This document shows, piece after piece, positions 19,763 through 28,525 of a stretch of DNA of 44,373 nt; position 1 is the stretch's first letter; each line of letters starts with the position of its first letter. Under the pieces are notes generated by a model, which ran no database searches, was not told the DNA's origin, and was given only the letters and a program-made list of their open reading frames with translations. Source of the DNA: UBA995 sp035477115 (lineage in GTDB: Bacteria > Bacillota > Sulfobacillia > UBA995). The position numbers and the translations under genes were made by a program. Location: positions 1 through 44,373 of the forward strand of contig DATIKW010000040.1 of NCBI GenBank assembly GCA_035477115.1, read 5' to 3'.

Positions 19763-20743
19763 TCAACGCATCACTTCAGGATTATAACCTGACCGGCAGT
19801 TCCTGCGCAAATGTCCCGGTCCCTCCGGTCTCCACGCTCGGGCCCGGACAACGTCAGCCTGGATCTGGCGCCGGAGTCGCTCGGGCCCGGCGAAGGCTCG
19901 GTCGCCCCGCAACCGCGCCAGCAGTTCCACGCGCAGCATCTGCCCGTAGAGCTGCCCATCATAGTCCAGCAAGTGCGCCTCCACGCTGATCGGCCCGTGC
20001 TCGAAGGTCGGACGGTGACCGATGTAAAGCAGCCCGCGCCCTTCCCCTTGCGGTCCCTGACAGTCCACGACGTAGATGCCGGGGGCCGGCAGGGCGGCGT
20101 GCGGTCCCAGGTCCAGGTTGGCGGTGGGGAATCCAAGCGCACGTCCCCTGCCCTTGCCCGGCACGACGCTGCCCACCAGTGCATGACGCCGGCCGAGCAG
20201 CCGCTCCACCTCGCCGATTCGGCCCAATGCCAGCGCCTCGCGCACGGCGCTGGAAGAGACGACCCTCCGGCCCAGACGAATGGGGGGGAATACCCTGACC
20301 TCAATGCCGGCCGCCTGGCCCCACTCCCTGAGTTCGGCGACCGTCCCGTCGCCGCCGGCACCAAAGCGGAAGTTGAAACCCACGAACAGGGTCCCTGCTT
20401 TGACCCGGGCGACCACCATCTCACGGAAGAATGACGCTGCCGGCATCGCCGCCACCTCGGCGTCGAAAGGCAAGGCGATCAGCCGGTCGACGCCAAGCTT
20501 CCCCATCAGCGCCGCCTTCTCGGAGAGCGGGGTCAGGATGGCCGGGGCCGTCTGCGGCCGCAAGATAGTTTCGGGATGGGGCTCGAAGGTGAGCGCCACC
20601 GACACGCCCTCATGGCGGCGAGCCTCCGCGACCAGGGCATTCAGGATCTCCTGGTGGCCGCGATGCACGCCGTCAAACACACCTATAGCCACCGCCCGGC
20701 GCCCGTGGACCGGCAGCTCGGAAGGATCCTGAATCACGCGCAC
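19763..20743 (-). CDS. ribF: Bifunctional riboflavin kinase / FAD synthetase
   Basis: About 326 aa. It makes FMN and then FAD. The N-terminal nucleotidyltransferase has AIGVFDGVHRGHQEIL and FVGFNFRFGAGGDG; the C-terminal kinase domain shows GKGRGRALGFPTANLDL. The GTG at 20743 gives MRVIQDPSELP, the normal beginning, and lies just after the truB stop (GGGAG about 11 nt upstream is the SD). The longer open frame to 20836 is out-of-frame truB. The last 30 residues are basic and not typical of the family. Its stop falls just upstream of the rpsO start. Confidence 0.94.
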   Translation of the reverse strand: MRVIQDPSELPVHGRRAVAIGVFDGVHRGHQEILNALVAEARRHEGVSVALTFEPHPETILRPQTAPAILTPLSEKAALMGKLGVDRLIALPFDAEVAAMPAASFFREMVVARVKAGTLFVGFNFRFGAGGDGTVAELREWGQAAGIEVRVFPPIRLGRRVVSSSAVREALALGRIGEVERLLGRRHALVGSVVPGKGRGRALGFPTANLDLGPHAALPAPGIYVVDCQGPQGEGRGLLYIGHRPTFEHGPISVEAHLLDYDGQLYGQMLRVELLARLRGDRAFAGPERLRRQIQADVVRARAWRPEGPGHLRRNCRSGYNPEVMR

Positions 20744-20750
20744 CGCGCCA

Positions 20751-21647
20751 TCAACTCCCGAGGACGACCCGTGGCAACAGACGGCGGGCATCCTCCAGCG
20801 ACATCGCCTCGGCCATCGCCAGCAGCCGGCCATCACCGTCGACGACCTGCACCGTTCCCTGAGGACCTCCGCCGACGGTCACCGGGCGGCCATGGAGCAT
20901 TCGCCGGGCGTCCGCGTCCCCCAGCACCACCTTCGGCCATCCGGCCACTCCCGTCGCCGGCGGCAACAGCCAGCGGGACATGCCCCCTTCCGATAGCTCC
21001 TCCAGCGTACATGCGTCTTCCAAGCGGAAGGGGCCGCTTGCCGTCCGCACCAGGAACGAGAGGTGCGCCCCGACGCCGAGATCATCCCCGAGGTCAGCGC
21101 ACAGCGTACGTATGTAGGTCCCCGCGGAGCACTCCACGTCCAGCATGGCCAGAGCCTGCCTTCCCGGACGAAACTCGAGGAGGTCCAGGCGATGGAAAGT
21201 GACCGGCCTGGGCTGCCGGGGGATTTCCTCGCCCCGCCGCGCCAGGCGGTAGAGGGGCACTCCGTCGCGCTTGATGGCCGACACCATGGGAGGGACCTGA
21301 TGGCCCTGCCCGGAGCGACGCCCGATGGCAGCTTCGAGCAATTCGCGGCTGATGAGCGATGCATCCGCTGTGGCGGTCACTTCGCCGGCTGCGTCCTGGG
21401 TGGTGGTCTTCACGCCCAGCGTCATCTCCGCCCGGTAAGCTTTGGCCCCTTCGAGGACATAACGGGCCAACCGGGTGGCCCGTCCGACAGCAAGGACCAG
21501 AACTCCGGCCGCTCCCGGATCGAGCGTGCCGGTGTGGCCTATCGCTGCTTGCCCTGACCAGCGCCGGGCCGCGCTTACGGCATCATGGGATGTCATCCCC
21601 GGCGGCTTGACCAGGTTAACGAAACCAGACGGACCGGCGGCGATCAG
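20751..21647 (-). CDS. truB: tRNA pseudouridine(55) synthase, probable CTG start
   Basis: About 298 aa. It makes pseudouridine 55 in the tRNA T loop. The catalytic Asp is in GHTGTLDPGAAGVL; PPMVSAIKRDGVPLYRLAR and SAGTYIRTLCADLGD are further TruB motifs, and a C-terminal PUA domain follows. The first in-frame ATG (21596) would begin inside the conserved motif VKPPGMTSHD and remove its Lys-Pro. Upstream, the frame stays coding (GPSGFVNLVKPPG) with no ATG, GTG or TTG before 21660. A CTG at 21647 is 7 nt after AGGAGG and overlaps the nrnA stop as CTGA, the same geometry as neighbouring ATGA junctions. An ATC at 21644 is the alternative. Confidence 0.9.
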   Translation of the reverse strand: MIAAGPSGFVNLVKPPGMTSHDAVSAARRWSGQAAIGHTGTLDPGAAGVLVLAVGRATRLARYVLEGAKAYRAEMTLGVKTTTQDAAGEVTATADASLISRELLEAAIGRRSGQGHQVPPMVSAIKRDGVPLYRLARRGEEIPRQPRPVTFHRLDLLEFRPGRQALAMLDVECSAGTYIRTLCADLGDDLGVGAHLSFLVRTASGPFRLEDACTLEELSEGGMSRWLLPPATGVAGWPKVVLGDADARRMLHGRPVTVGGGPQGTVQVVDGDGRLLAMAEAMSLEDARRLLPRVVLGS

Positions 21648-22618
21648 GAGGACACCTCCTGCCGGGCCGCCGCTAACACGCGGTCCACGGCCCCATCAAG
21701 GCCCGATGTCAGAACGCAGCCTGCCGCCCGCGGATGACCTCCGCCTCCCAGGGCGTGCGCCACCCGGCTCACGTCCGCCCGGCCCTTGGAGCGGAGGGCC
21801 ACCCGGGTACGGCCGTCAGCCATCGGCCGAAACAGGATCGCCACCTCCACCCCCTCGAGCGAGCGCGGGTAGTTGACGAAACCCTCCACCTCCTGTTCGT
21901 CAGCGCCGGTTTCTGCCAGAGCCGCATCATCAACGGTCAGCCAGGCCATCCGCCCGTCATCGCTCAGTTTCAGCGTAGTCAGGGCTCGCGCCAGCAGCCG
22001 CAGGCTGGCGATAGACCTCGACTCCCAAACGGAAGACGCGAGCACTTCGGGCGAGGCTCCCGCCTCCATCAACTCGGCGGCGATCCGGAAAGTCCGAGGA
22101 CTGGCGTTCGCATATCGGAAAGACCCGGTGTCGGTCATGATACCCGTGAACAGGCAGTCGGCCATATCCCGGTCGACCTCGATCCCCAGTTCCCGCACGA
22201 GCGAGTACACCAGCTCGGAGGTGGCCGATGCGCCGGGATCCACCAGGTTCAGGTCGCCATAGCCGATGTTCGTGACATGATGGTCGATGTTGATCAGTTT
22301 CTCGGCCCTCTGCGCGAGGGGCCAGGCATCGCCGGCCCGCTCGGGGTCGGCGCAGTCCAGCACAACCGCTGTATCCCAGGATTCGAGGGGAAGTTCGCCC
22401 GTAACTCGGACCTGTTCGGCCATCGGCAGGAACCGGTACGACCGGGGCACTCGGTCCGCGCCGACCGCCATCGCCCGCTTGCCCAGGCGCTGGAGCGCGA
22501 GCAGCATGGCCAGCGTCGCCCCCACGCTATCCCCGTCGGGCAACTCGTGGAGGAGGACCAGGAAACTGCCACCTTCGCGCAAGGCGCGGACGATGGCCGG
22601 ACGATCGCTCCCGCTCAT
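21644..22618 (-). CDS. nrnA: Bifunctional oligoribonuclease / PAP phosphatase (DHH family)
   Basis: 324 aa. It degrades very short RNA and dephosphorylates pAp. The DHH domain has HELPDGDSVGATLA (motif I), VVLDCADPE, INIDHHVTN (DHH motif) and DTGSFRYANAS. The C-terminal DHHA1 domain ends with GGGGHPRAAGC. Start ATG at 22618 overlaps the rbfA stop as ATGA. It lies between rbfA and truB, the standard position in Gram-positive genomes. Confidence 0.94.
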   Translation of the reverse strand: MSGSDRPAIVRALREGGSFLVLLHELPDGDSVGATLAMLLALQRLGKRAMAVGADRVPRSYRFLPMAEQVRVTGELPLESWDTAVVLDCADPERAGDAWPLAQRAEKLINIDHHVTNIGYGDLNLVDPGASATSELVYSLVRELGIEVDRDMADCLFTGIMTDTGSFRYANASPRTFRIAAELMEAGASPEVLASSVWESRSIASLRLLARALTTLKLSDDGRMAWLTVDDAALAETGADEQEVEGFVNYPRSLEGVEVAILFRPMADGRTRVALRSKGRADVSRVAHALGGGGHPRAAGCVLTSGLDGAVDRVLAAARQEVSS

Positions 22619-22974
22619 TGCTGCTCTCCGCGGTCACTCCGCCGGGCATCGTCGGCCAGAAGCTCGAGGATCCGGGCACCCCGCTCGATGGAACGATCCA
22701 GGCAAAACGACAGGTCAGGGACGTGCCGCAGCCGGAACCTGCCCGCAACCTCGGAGCGGATGAAGCCGCGGGCGCATTCCAGCCCTTCCAGCGTCCGCTG
22801 GCGGGCTGCGTCGTCACCCAGGACGCTCACGTACACCGTGCCGCATTTAAGATCGCGGGACAACTCGACATCCACGACGCTAACCAGACCGGAAACCCGC
22901 GGATCTCTGAGTTCCTCCCGCAGGATGTTGCTGATGGCCTCCCGCATGGCCGCCTGCAGCCTTTCCAACCGCAA
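22615..22974 (-). CDS. rbfA: Ribosome-binding factor A
   Basis: 119 aa. A KH-like factor that binds the 30S subunit and helps 16S 5'-end maturation. RLERLQAAMREAISNILREELRDPRVSGLVSV at the N-terminus and RGFIRSEVAGRFRLRHVPDLSFCLDRSIERGARI are diagnostic. It lies 18 nt after ylxP and is coupled to nrnA by a 4-nt overlap. Confidence 0.95.
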   Translation of the reverse strand: MRLERLQAAMREAISNILREELRDPRVSGLVSVVDVELSRDLKCGTVYVSVLGDDAARQRTLEGLECARGFIRSEVAGRFRLRHVPDLSFCLDRSIERGARILELLADDARRSDRGEQQ

Positions 22975-22992
22975 GCCGCCCCACCTCCCGGC

Positions 22993-23274
22993 TCAGCCCA
23001 TCTCCACATCGTAGTCGCCGAGCACCGCTTCCTCGTCGACTGCCAGGCGACGCACGACGGCGCTCAATACTGCGTCCACATGGGCGCGCTCGTTGGCCAC
23101 GGCCGCAATCCCCAACACCGCCTGTTGGTGGCTGTCTTGGCGGGCCACTTCAGCGATTGCCACATTGAACTCCCGCCGCACCCTCTCCATCAGGCTCTTG
23201 ATCACGCGGCGCTTGCCTTTCAGGCACCGGTTGCCGGGCAGGGTCAACTCCACACGTAGCCGACCTACGATCAA
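22993..23274 (-). CDS. ylxP: YlxP-like protein (DUF503)
   Basis: 93 aa. A small protein found between infB and rbfA in most Bacillota; its molecular role is not established. IVGRLRVELTLPGNRCLKGKRRVIKSL is the typical N-terminus, followed by FNVAIAEVARQDSHQQAVLGIAAVAN. The start is a TTG at 23274 that overlaps the infB stop as TTGA, with GGAG 8 nt upstream. The longer frame (to 23352) is inside infB. Confidence 0.93.
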   Translation of the reverse strand: MIVGRLRVELTLPGNRCLKGKRRVIKSLMERVRREFNVAIAEVARQDSHQQAVLGIAAVANERAHVDAVLSAVVRRLAVDEEAVLGDYDVEMG

Positions 23275-25823
23275 GTAGTCTGCTCCATCGTGTAAGCCTC
23301 GATCACATCCCCTTCCCGGAAGTCGTTGAACCCTTCCAGGCTGAGGCCGCACTCGAAGCCCTTCTGCACTTCGCGCACGTCATCCTTGAAGTGTCTGAGC
23401 GATGACAGGCGCCCGTCGTGGATGATGGTCCCGTCCCGGAGCAGGCGGATCTTGCTCTGACGGGTTATCTTCCCCTCAGTCACATAGCATCCGGCAACCG
23501 GTCCGACTTTGGGGATCCGGAAGATCGCCCGGATTTCTACCGTGCCCTGTATCACCTCGCGGTACTCGGGTTCCAGAAGACCTTCCATCGCCGCCCGCAC
23601 GTCATTGATCACATCGTAGATGATGCGGTAGGTGCGAAGATCTACGCCCTTCTCCGTCGCGAGGAGACCGGTATTGGCCACAGGACGCACGTTGAAGCCG
23701 ATGATCACCGCTTCGGACGCCACGGCCAGCATGACATCGCTCTCGCTGATGGCGCCCACGGCGCTGTGGACTACAGCCAGCTTGACTCCAGCAGTATCCA
23801 GGCGCTCGAGCGAGGCTCGGAGCGCCTCCACCGACCCCTGCGTATCGCCCTTGATCAGCAGTCGCAGTTCCTTCGCCTGTCCGCCGGCGACATCGCGGAA
23901 CAGATCTTCGAGCGCCGGGCGGCGGGTCGCGTCCATCTCTCGGGTCCGGAAGCGGAGTTGGCGCTGAACCGCCAGTTCCCTCGCCACCCGGCCTTCATCG
24001 ACGACCCTCAGGACATCCCCGGCCTGGGGGACGTCGTCCAGACCCTGAACCTGCACCGGCTCAGACGGCGGGGCCGCCTCAATGCGCCGCCCCTGGAAAT
24101 CCTGCATGGCTCGGACCCGACCGTTGGTCCGTCCCACCACGAAAGCATCGCCGACCCTGAGGGTGCCGTTCTGGACCAGCACGGTGGCCACCGGGCCCCG
24201 CCCGCGGTCCAACTCAGCTTCTATCACCGTGCCTGTCGCGGGGCGGTCGGGGTTGGCGGTGAGTTCCTCAATGTCCGCCACCAGGAGGATCATTTCCAGG
24301 AGGGTATCGAGACCCTGTCCGGTCTTGGCGGACACCGGAACTATCACCGTCTGGCCGCCCCAATCCTCCGGCACGAGGCCGTGATCCGCCAACTGCTGGC
24401 GGACGCGGTCGACGTTGGCGGCCGCGATATCCATCTTGTTTATCGCCACGATGACCGGCACCTCGGCCGCCCGGGCGTGATTCAGCGCCTCAATGGTCTG
24501 GGGCTTCACGCCATCGTCGGCCGCCACCACCAGCACGGCCACGTCGGTGACTCTCGCGCCACGCGCCCGCATGGCGGTGAACGCCTCATGACCCGGTGTG
24601 TCGATGAAGACCACCCGGCGGCCCGCCTGCTCCACCACCGATGCTCCGATGTGCTGGGTGATCCCGCCGGCCTCACGGGCGGTGACATTGGTGTGTCGGA
24701 TCGAGTCCAACAACGACGTCTTCCCGTGATCGACGTGTCCCATCACCGTCACTACCGGCGGGCGCGGTCGCAAGCTCGCCGCGGGATCATCTTCCTCGGA
24801 CGGCTCGACCAGCGGAGCGCTGACGTCTTCCCCTTCTTCCTCCTGAACCGAGAACCCCATTTCCCTGGCCACCAGGCGAGCAGTGCTCGCCTCCAGGGTA
24901 TGATTCAGGGTTACCATCAAGCCGCGCTGCATCAACTCCCTGATAGCTTCGGGACCCTTGATCTCCAGGATTTCCGCGAACTCCCGGACGGTCAGCGGTC
25001 CGGCGATCCTGACCGTCTGTACCCGCGCTTCGTCGCCGTCCTGGCGCGCGGTGGACAGCCGCTTGCCGGATTTGTATACCAGTTGCCTTTCCGGACGATC
25101 GAACCGATCGGGTTTGCCGGTCGTCCGACCGGCGGGAACGGTGGCGGAAGCTCGGCGGCGTACCGGCTTCTCCGCCTGAACCTCGGTGGGAGCCGGGGGG
25201 ATCCGGGGCACTCTACCGGTCGGCTTGCCCCGTCCCCCTAACGGTCGCGGCGGGCGACCGGGACCGCCTGCGGGCGGTGCGGTGCGGCCAATCGCCGCGG
25301 GACGCGGCCGCTCAACTCGGGGTGTGGACCCGGCCGGGCGCAGCGGGCCCAACCCGGACCGCAATGGCATCCCCTCGCCGACATGCGGGGTCGAAGGAGG
25401 ACGCGGCGGCGCGACCCTCATCTCGGCTGCCGGTGAGGGCGGACGGCGCCGAATCCACTCGGCCGGCGCGGCGGCCGGTGAAAGCTCCCTTGCCGGCGCA
25501 GTGACCGATCGCGACTCTGGCGCCGGTCCGGGTTCCCGGGGAGCGCCGGCCTCGAGCGCTTCCTCGGCCGGGCCCGGCACCTCCTCGGTCTCGGTCGGCC
25601 TCGGCCTTCCCGGCACTGAAGTCTTTTCGGCCGCCCGTTTCTGCTTGAGCCGGCGCCGGTACTCGGCCACGAACTTGACGGCTGCCTCTCGGACCGCCGG
25701 GTTGACTAGATCGTGAGGGCTCTGCGCATTCGCCCCAATCCGCGCCAGCACTTTCAGGCAGTCGGCCTCCGACAGTCCGGTTTCCTTCGCCAGTTGTTCA
25801 ACCGTGAACTTGCCCTCTTCCAT
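23271..25823 (-). CDS. infB: Translation initiation factor IF-2
   Basis: 850 aa GTPase that brings initiator tRNA to the 30S subunit. An N-terminal IF2N helix (KFTVEQLAKETGLSEADCLKVLARIGA) is followed by about 190 residues of Pro/Arg/Ala-rich low-complexity linker, a second IF2N domain (TVREFAEILEIKGPEAIRELMQRG) near 275-320, then the G domain: GHVDHGKTSLLD (about 358), DTPGHEAF (about 405), NKMD (about 463), SAKTGQG. Domains II-IV follow, ending EGDVIEAYTMEQ. The linker is long and strikingly proline-rich, a common feature of high-GC genomes. The usual ylxQ gene between ylxR and infB is absent; only 78 nt separate them. Confidence 0.97.
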   Translation of the reverse strand: MEEGKFTVEQLAKETGLSEADCLKVLARIGANAQSPHDLVNPAVREAAVKFVAEYRRRLKQKRAAEKTSVPGRPRPTETEEVPGPAEEALEAGAPREPGPAPESRSVTAPARELSPAAAPAEWIRRRPPSPAAEMRVAPPRPPSTPHVGEGMPLRSGLGPLRPAGSTPRVERPRPAAIGRTAPPAGGPGRPPRPLGGRGKPTGRVPRIPPAPTEVQAEKPVRRRASATVPAGRTTGKPDRFDRPERQLVYKSGKRLSTARQDGDEARVQTVRIAGPLTVREFAEILEIKGPEAIRELMQRGLMVTLNHTLEASTARLVAREMGFSVQEEEGEDVSAPLVEPSEEDDPAASLRPRPPVVTVMGHVDHGKTSLLDSIRHTNVTAREAGGITQHIGASVVEQAGRRVVFIDTPGHEAFTAMRARGARVTDVAVLVVAADDGVKPQTIEALNHARAAEVPVIVAINKMDIAAANVDRVRQQLADHGLVPEDWGGQTVIVPVSAKTGQGLDTLLEMILLVADIEELTANPDRPATGTVIEAELDRGRGPVATVLVQNGTLRVGDAFVVGRTNGRVRAMQDFQGRRIEAAPPSEPVQVQGLDDVPQAGDVLRVVDEGRVARELAVQRQLRFRTREMDATRRPALEDLFRDVAGGQAKELRLLIKGDTQGSVEALRASLERLDTAGVKLAVVHSAVGAISESDVMLAVASEAVIIGFNVRPVANTGLLATEKGVDLRTYRIIYDVINDVRAAMEGLLEPEYREVIQGTVEIRAIFRIPKVGPVAGCYVTEGKITRQSKIRLLRDGTIIHDGRLSSLRHFKDDVREVQKGFECGLSLEGFNDFREGDVIEAYTMEQTT

Positions 25824-25901
25824 AAGCAGCCCCTTTGCCTCCCACGGCCCGGCCGGCAGTCGCCACTGTCTGGCCCAGCCCGTGTTCTCACCTGATGATG
25901 T

Positions 25902-26159
25902 TCAGCCTCGGGTCACGGGACCTTCGGCTCCCAGCTTCAACCGTTCCCTCACCTCGGGTGATAGTTCCTGTTCGAGGGCCTTCTCGAGCAGTCTCCCCTT
26001 GAGCACCTTGCTCAAGCAGACGGCGCTCGGGCACACGTAGGCTCCTCGCCCCGAGATCTTCCCCCCCGGATCGACCTGGGTGCCGCCGTCCAAGCGGCGG
26101 ACGACCCGTACGAGATCGCGTTTCGGGCGCATCTCCTGGCAAGCCAGGCACTTGCGCAT
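25902..26159 (-). CDS. ylxR: YlxR-family RNA-binding protein (RnpM)
   Basis: At least 85 aa. DUF448 protein; recent work on the family links it to RNase P (RnpM). RKCLACQEMRPKRDLVRVV, GGKISGRGAYVCPSAVCLSKVL are diagnostic, with Cys pairs preserved. The start is uncertain. The ATG at 26159 is the first in-frame one at the conserved core but has no good ribosome-binding site, while the family usually has a few basic residues first, so an ATG at 26234 overlapping the end of nusA is possible (it would add a basic 25-residue segment). Confidence 0.87.
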   Translation of the reverse strand: MRKCLACQEMRPKRDLVRVVRRLDGGTQVDPGGKISGRGAYVCPSAVCLSKVLKGRLLEKALEQELSPEVRERLKLGAEGPVTRG

Positions 26160-26205
26160 GGGCACATTGCGCCGCTGCGCCGTCCCCCTGCGCCCCGCGC
26201 CCTGT

Positions 26206-27438
26206 TCAACCCTCGGAACTGACCGTCTTGCCATCGCCATCAACCGGACCGGCCTCGTCCGCGGCCGGGTCCTCCCCGCCCAACTCCAACTCGAACTCGG
26301 CGTCATCGGCGGCCGCCCGAGCCGCGTCGCGGGCCTGCTGTTCGAGCAGCCTCTGACTCTCGCTCCTGATGTCAATGCGCCACCCGGTCAGTTTCGCCGC
26401 CAACCGAGCATTCTGTCCCTCGCGGCCGATAGCCAAGGAGAGCTGATGATCGGGCACTACGACTCTTGCCGTCTTCGCGGCCGGGCTCAGCTCAACGCCG
26501 GTCGCCGTCGCCGGCGACAGCGCCTTGGCCACGAAGGCCTCGATTATCGGATCCCAGCGTACGATGTCGATCTTCTCGCCGCGCAGTTCGTTCACCACCG
26601 CCTGAACCCTTGACCCACGGGTCCCGACGCATGCGCCCACCGGGTCCACGTTCTCGTCTCTGGACCACACGGCAACCTTGGCGCGCGACCCCGGCTCGCG
26701 GGCGATAGCCTTGATTTCCACCACGCCGTCGTGAATCTCGGGGACCTCGAACTCCAAGAGCCGCTTGATCAAACCGGGATGGGTGCGGGACACGACTATG
26801 TCCGGCCCTTTCTGTCCCGGTCGCGCCTCGACCACATATACCTTCAACCGCTCGCCGTGACGATACCGTTCGTTAGGCATCTGTTCGGCGGGGCTGAGCG
26901 TGGTCTCCGTCCTCCCGAGGTCCAGGATCACCGACTTCTGCTCGTGCCGCTGGACCACGGCGGTCACGATGTCCCCCTCGCGGCTCGCGAACTCCTCGAG
27001 GATGACCCCTCGTTCGGCCTCCCGGATCCTCTGGACCACCACCTGCTTAGCGGTCTGGGCGGCGATTCGGCCGAATTCCGCGGGAGTGACCTCGGTCTCG
27101 ACGAAGTCCCCCACTTCATACCGGGGATCGAGCCCCCGCGCCTCGCTCACCGATATCTGGAACTGCGGATGTTCAACTTCCTCGACGACCAGACGTTTGG
27201 CCAGCACGCGGATGGCACCTATGTTCCGATCGATGACCACGCCCACATGATGGTCTCCCGAGCCGAAATTCCTCTTGTAGGCGGAGATGAGCGCGGCTTC
27301 AATGGCATCAATCAGCACCTCGGTGCTGATCCCGCGCTCGCCGCCGATCTGTTCCAGCGCACGAATCAACTCCGGGTTCGGCTTGACCTTCTCCCGGGTC
27401 TCGTTGTAGTTGCCACGTCTCTTCTTGTTGGGGCTCAT
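26206..27438 (-). CDS. nusA: Transcription termination/antitermination factor NusA
   Basis: About 410 aa. N-terminal domain (PNPELIRALEQIGGERGISTEVLIDAIEAAL), S1 domain (GDIVTAVVQRHEQKSVILDLG), and two KH domains (DPVGACVGTRGSRVQAVVNELRGEKIDIVRW and VVVPDHQLSLAIGREGQNARLAAKLTGWRIDIRSE) in the usual order. There is no acidic repeat extension as in enterobacteria; an acidic tail (ELELGGEDPAADEAG) closes it. ATG at 27438 chosen over GTG at 27444; neither has a strong ribosome-binding site. It follows rimP by 30 nt. Confidence 0.96.
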   Translation of the reverse strand: MSPNKKRRGNYNETREKVKPNPELIRALEQIGGERGISTEVLIDAIEAALISAYKRNFGSGDHHVGVVIDRNIGAIRVLAKRLVVEEVEHPQFQISVSEARGLDPRYEVGDFVETEVTPAEFGRIAAQTAKQVVVQRIREAERGVILEEFASREGDIVTAVVQRHEQKSVILDLGRTETTLSPAEQMPNERYRHGERLKVYVVEARPGQKGPDIVVSRTHPGLIKRLLEFEVPEIHDGVVEIKAIAREPGSRAKVAVWSRDENVDPVGACVGTRGSRVQAVVNELRGEKIDIVRWDPIIEAFVAKALSPATATGVELSPAAKTARVVVPDHQLSLAIGREGQNARLAAKLTGWRIDIRSESQRLLEQQARDAARAAADDAEFELELGGEDPAADEAGPVDGDGKTVSSEG

Positions 27439-27468
27439 GACCACCGCACCAGCCTGTCGACGACCTGA

Positions 27469-27927
27469 TCAGAACTCCGGCGCCAGCCTCGCCCGGGCCA
27501 CGGCGGTGTAAGGTACTCCCACCACTTCGCCGCTTTCCAGGCGCACCCTCACTTCACCCTCGACCAGTCCCAGGAGCTGGCCGACCAGGCGCTTCCGGCC
27601 ATCAATTGGGGCGAACACCACGACCTGAACGCGCTCCCCGGCAAACCGCTGGAAATCAGCTTCTCTCTTCAAAGGGCGCTCCATGCCCGGCGATGACACC
27701 TCAAGCAGATAGGAGTGAGGTACGAGGTCAGCCTCGTCCAGGGCGCGTCCCAGTTCCTCGCTGAATCGCTGGCAGTCTTCCACCCCGATCCCGTTTTCTT
27801 TGTCAAGGATGACCCGGAGCTGCCACGACCCCGACGCCCTGCTATACGCGACCTCCACCAGTTCGAGTCCGAGCCGCTCAGCGATCGGTACTGCCAGCCC
27901 GGCCACTCCTGCCTCTACCCTGCCCAT
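27469..27927 (-). CDS. rimP: Ribosome maturation factor RimP
   Basis: 152 aa. Needed for 30S assembly. LAVPIAERLGLELVEVAYSR and ILDKENGIGVEDCQRFSEELGRALDE, then YLLEVSSPGMERPLKREADFQRF, are diagnostic. The ATG at 27927 lies 6 nt after GAGGAG; the frame extends upstream to 27966 without support. First gene of the large operon, about 118 nt after the predicted promoter -10 box. Confidence 0.95.
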   Translation of the reverse strand: MGRVEAGVAGLAVPIAERLGLELVEVAYSRASGSWQLRVILDKENGIGVEDCQRFSEELGRALDEADLVPHSYLLEVSSPGMERPLKREADFQRFAGERVQVVVFAPIDGRKRLVGQLLGLVEGEVRVRLESGEVVGVPYTAVARARLAPEF

Positions 27928-28045
27928 GCCAGTCTCCTCATACATAAAGAGTGGGCTCTCACCCACTCTCCTCAGGCGGTCTCTCGATTCCGCCGGTCCG
28001 CCACGATCGGACCGTGAGATCAGCCCACGTACCTTTGCCCACTAG

Positions 28046-28074
28046 AGTATAGCACAGGCTCCCAGACCTGACAA
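28046..28074 (-). promoter_or_regulatory. Sigma-A promoter of the rimP-nusA-infB operon
   Basis: On the minus strand: -35 TTGTCA (28069-28074), 17-nt spacer, -10 TATACT (28046-28051). Five of six consensus bases match in each box, and the spacer is optimal. It points toward rimP, whose start is at 27927, leaving about 110 nt of leader. No long terminator-like hairpin was recognised in that leader. Confidence 0.85.
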
Positions 28075-28165
28075 GGCCGACTGCGCTTGATGCGTCCCCC
28101 CTACCCTCGGGCGCGTCGGGTGGCGGCGCCGGGGCGGAACCGGCCACGCCTTTGCGTGCCACCCC

Positions 28166-28195
28166 CTGTCAGTGACTGCAAAATTATGGTATGAT
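28166..28195 (+). promoter_or_regulatory. Extended -10 promoter of the AbiEii-type cassette
   Basis: TATGAT at 28190-28195 is preceded directly by TGG (extended -10, TGN). A weak -35, CTGTCA, lies at 28166-28171 with an 18-nt spacer. It points to the ATG at 28229, about 33 nt downstream, and is divergent from the rimP promoter about 90 nt away. Confidence 0.65.
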
Positions 28196-28228
28196 ACTTG
28201 CAGCTGTTTGACCGCGGGGGGACTTCTC

Positions 28229-28525
28229 ATGCTGCCGGAGGATCTGCACAAGTTCTTCTGGGAACATCCTCTTGACACATTAGACGAAGATAGGCATAAG
28301 GCCTTCGTCATCGAACGCCTCCTGGAGCACGGCGATGACTTGGCCGTCAGGTGGGTTTTTCGCCGCTATGCGCGCGCGGACATCCTGCAAGTCGTGTGCT
28401 CCAGCCGCCGTCTCTCTCGTAAAACGGCGAATTGCTGGAGAAACTATTTCCAGCTCAGCGAGGATGATGTGCTATGTTTGCGGAAGCCACCTCCGCGGCA
28501 CAGCTTGCACTCCTGGACCGGTTAG
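28229..28525 (+). CDS. Putative antitoxin of an AbiEii-type system (DUF6922-like)
   Basis: 98 aa. Begins LPEDLHKFFWEHPLDTLDEDRHK, with FVIERLLEHGDDLAVRWVFRRYARADILQVV, a pattern I recognise from small DUF6922-type proteins encoded just before AbiEii nucleotidyltransferases; this is memory of the family, not a search result. The ATG at 28229 follows GGGGGGA by 6 nt. It overlaps the next gene by 52 nt. Base composition is visibly lower in G+C than the flanking housekeeping genes, and A-rich codons (AAG, GAA, ACA) are more frequent, suggesting transfer. Antitoxin function is inferred from position. Confidence 0.7.
   Translation: MLPEDLHKFFWEHPLDTLDEDRHKAFVIERLLEHGDDLAVRWVFRRYARADILQVVCSSRRLSRKTANCWRNYFQLSEDDVLCLRKPPPRHSLHSWTG

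Noticed and set aside
23418..25241. Plus-strand frame of 607 codons opposite infB
   Set aside because: Antisense shadow; composition is His/Asp/Arg-rich without motifs.
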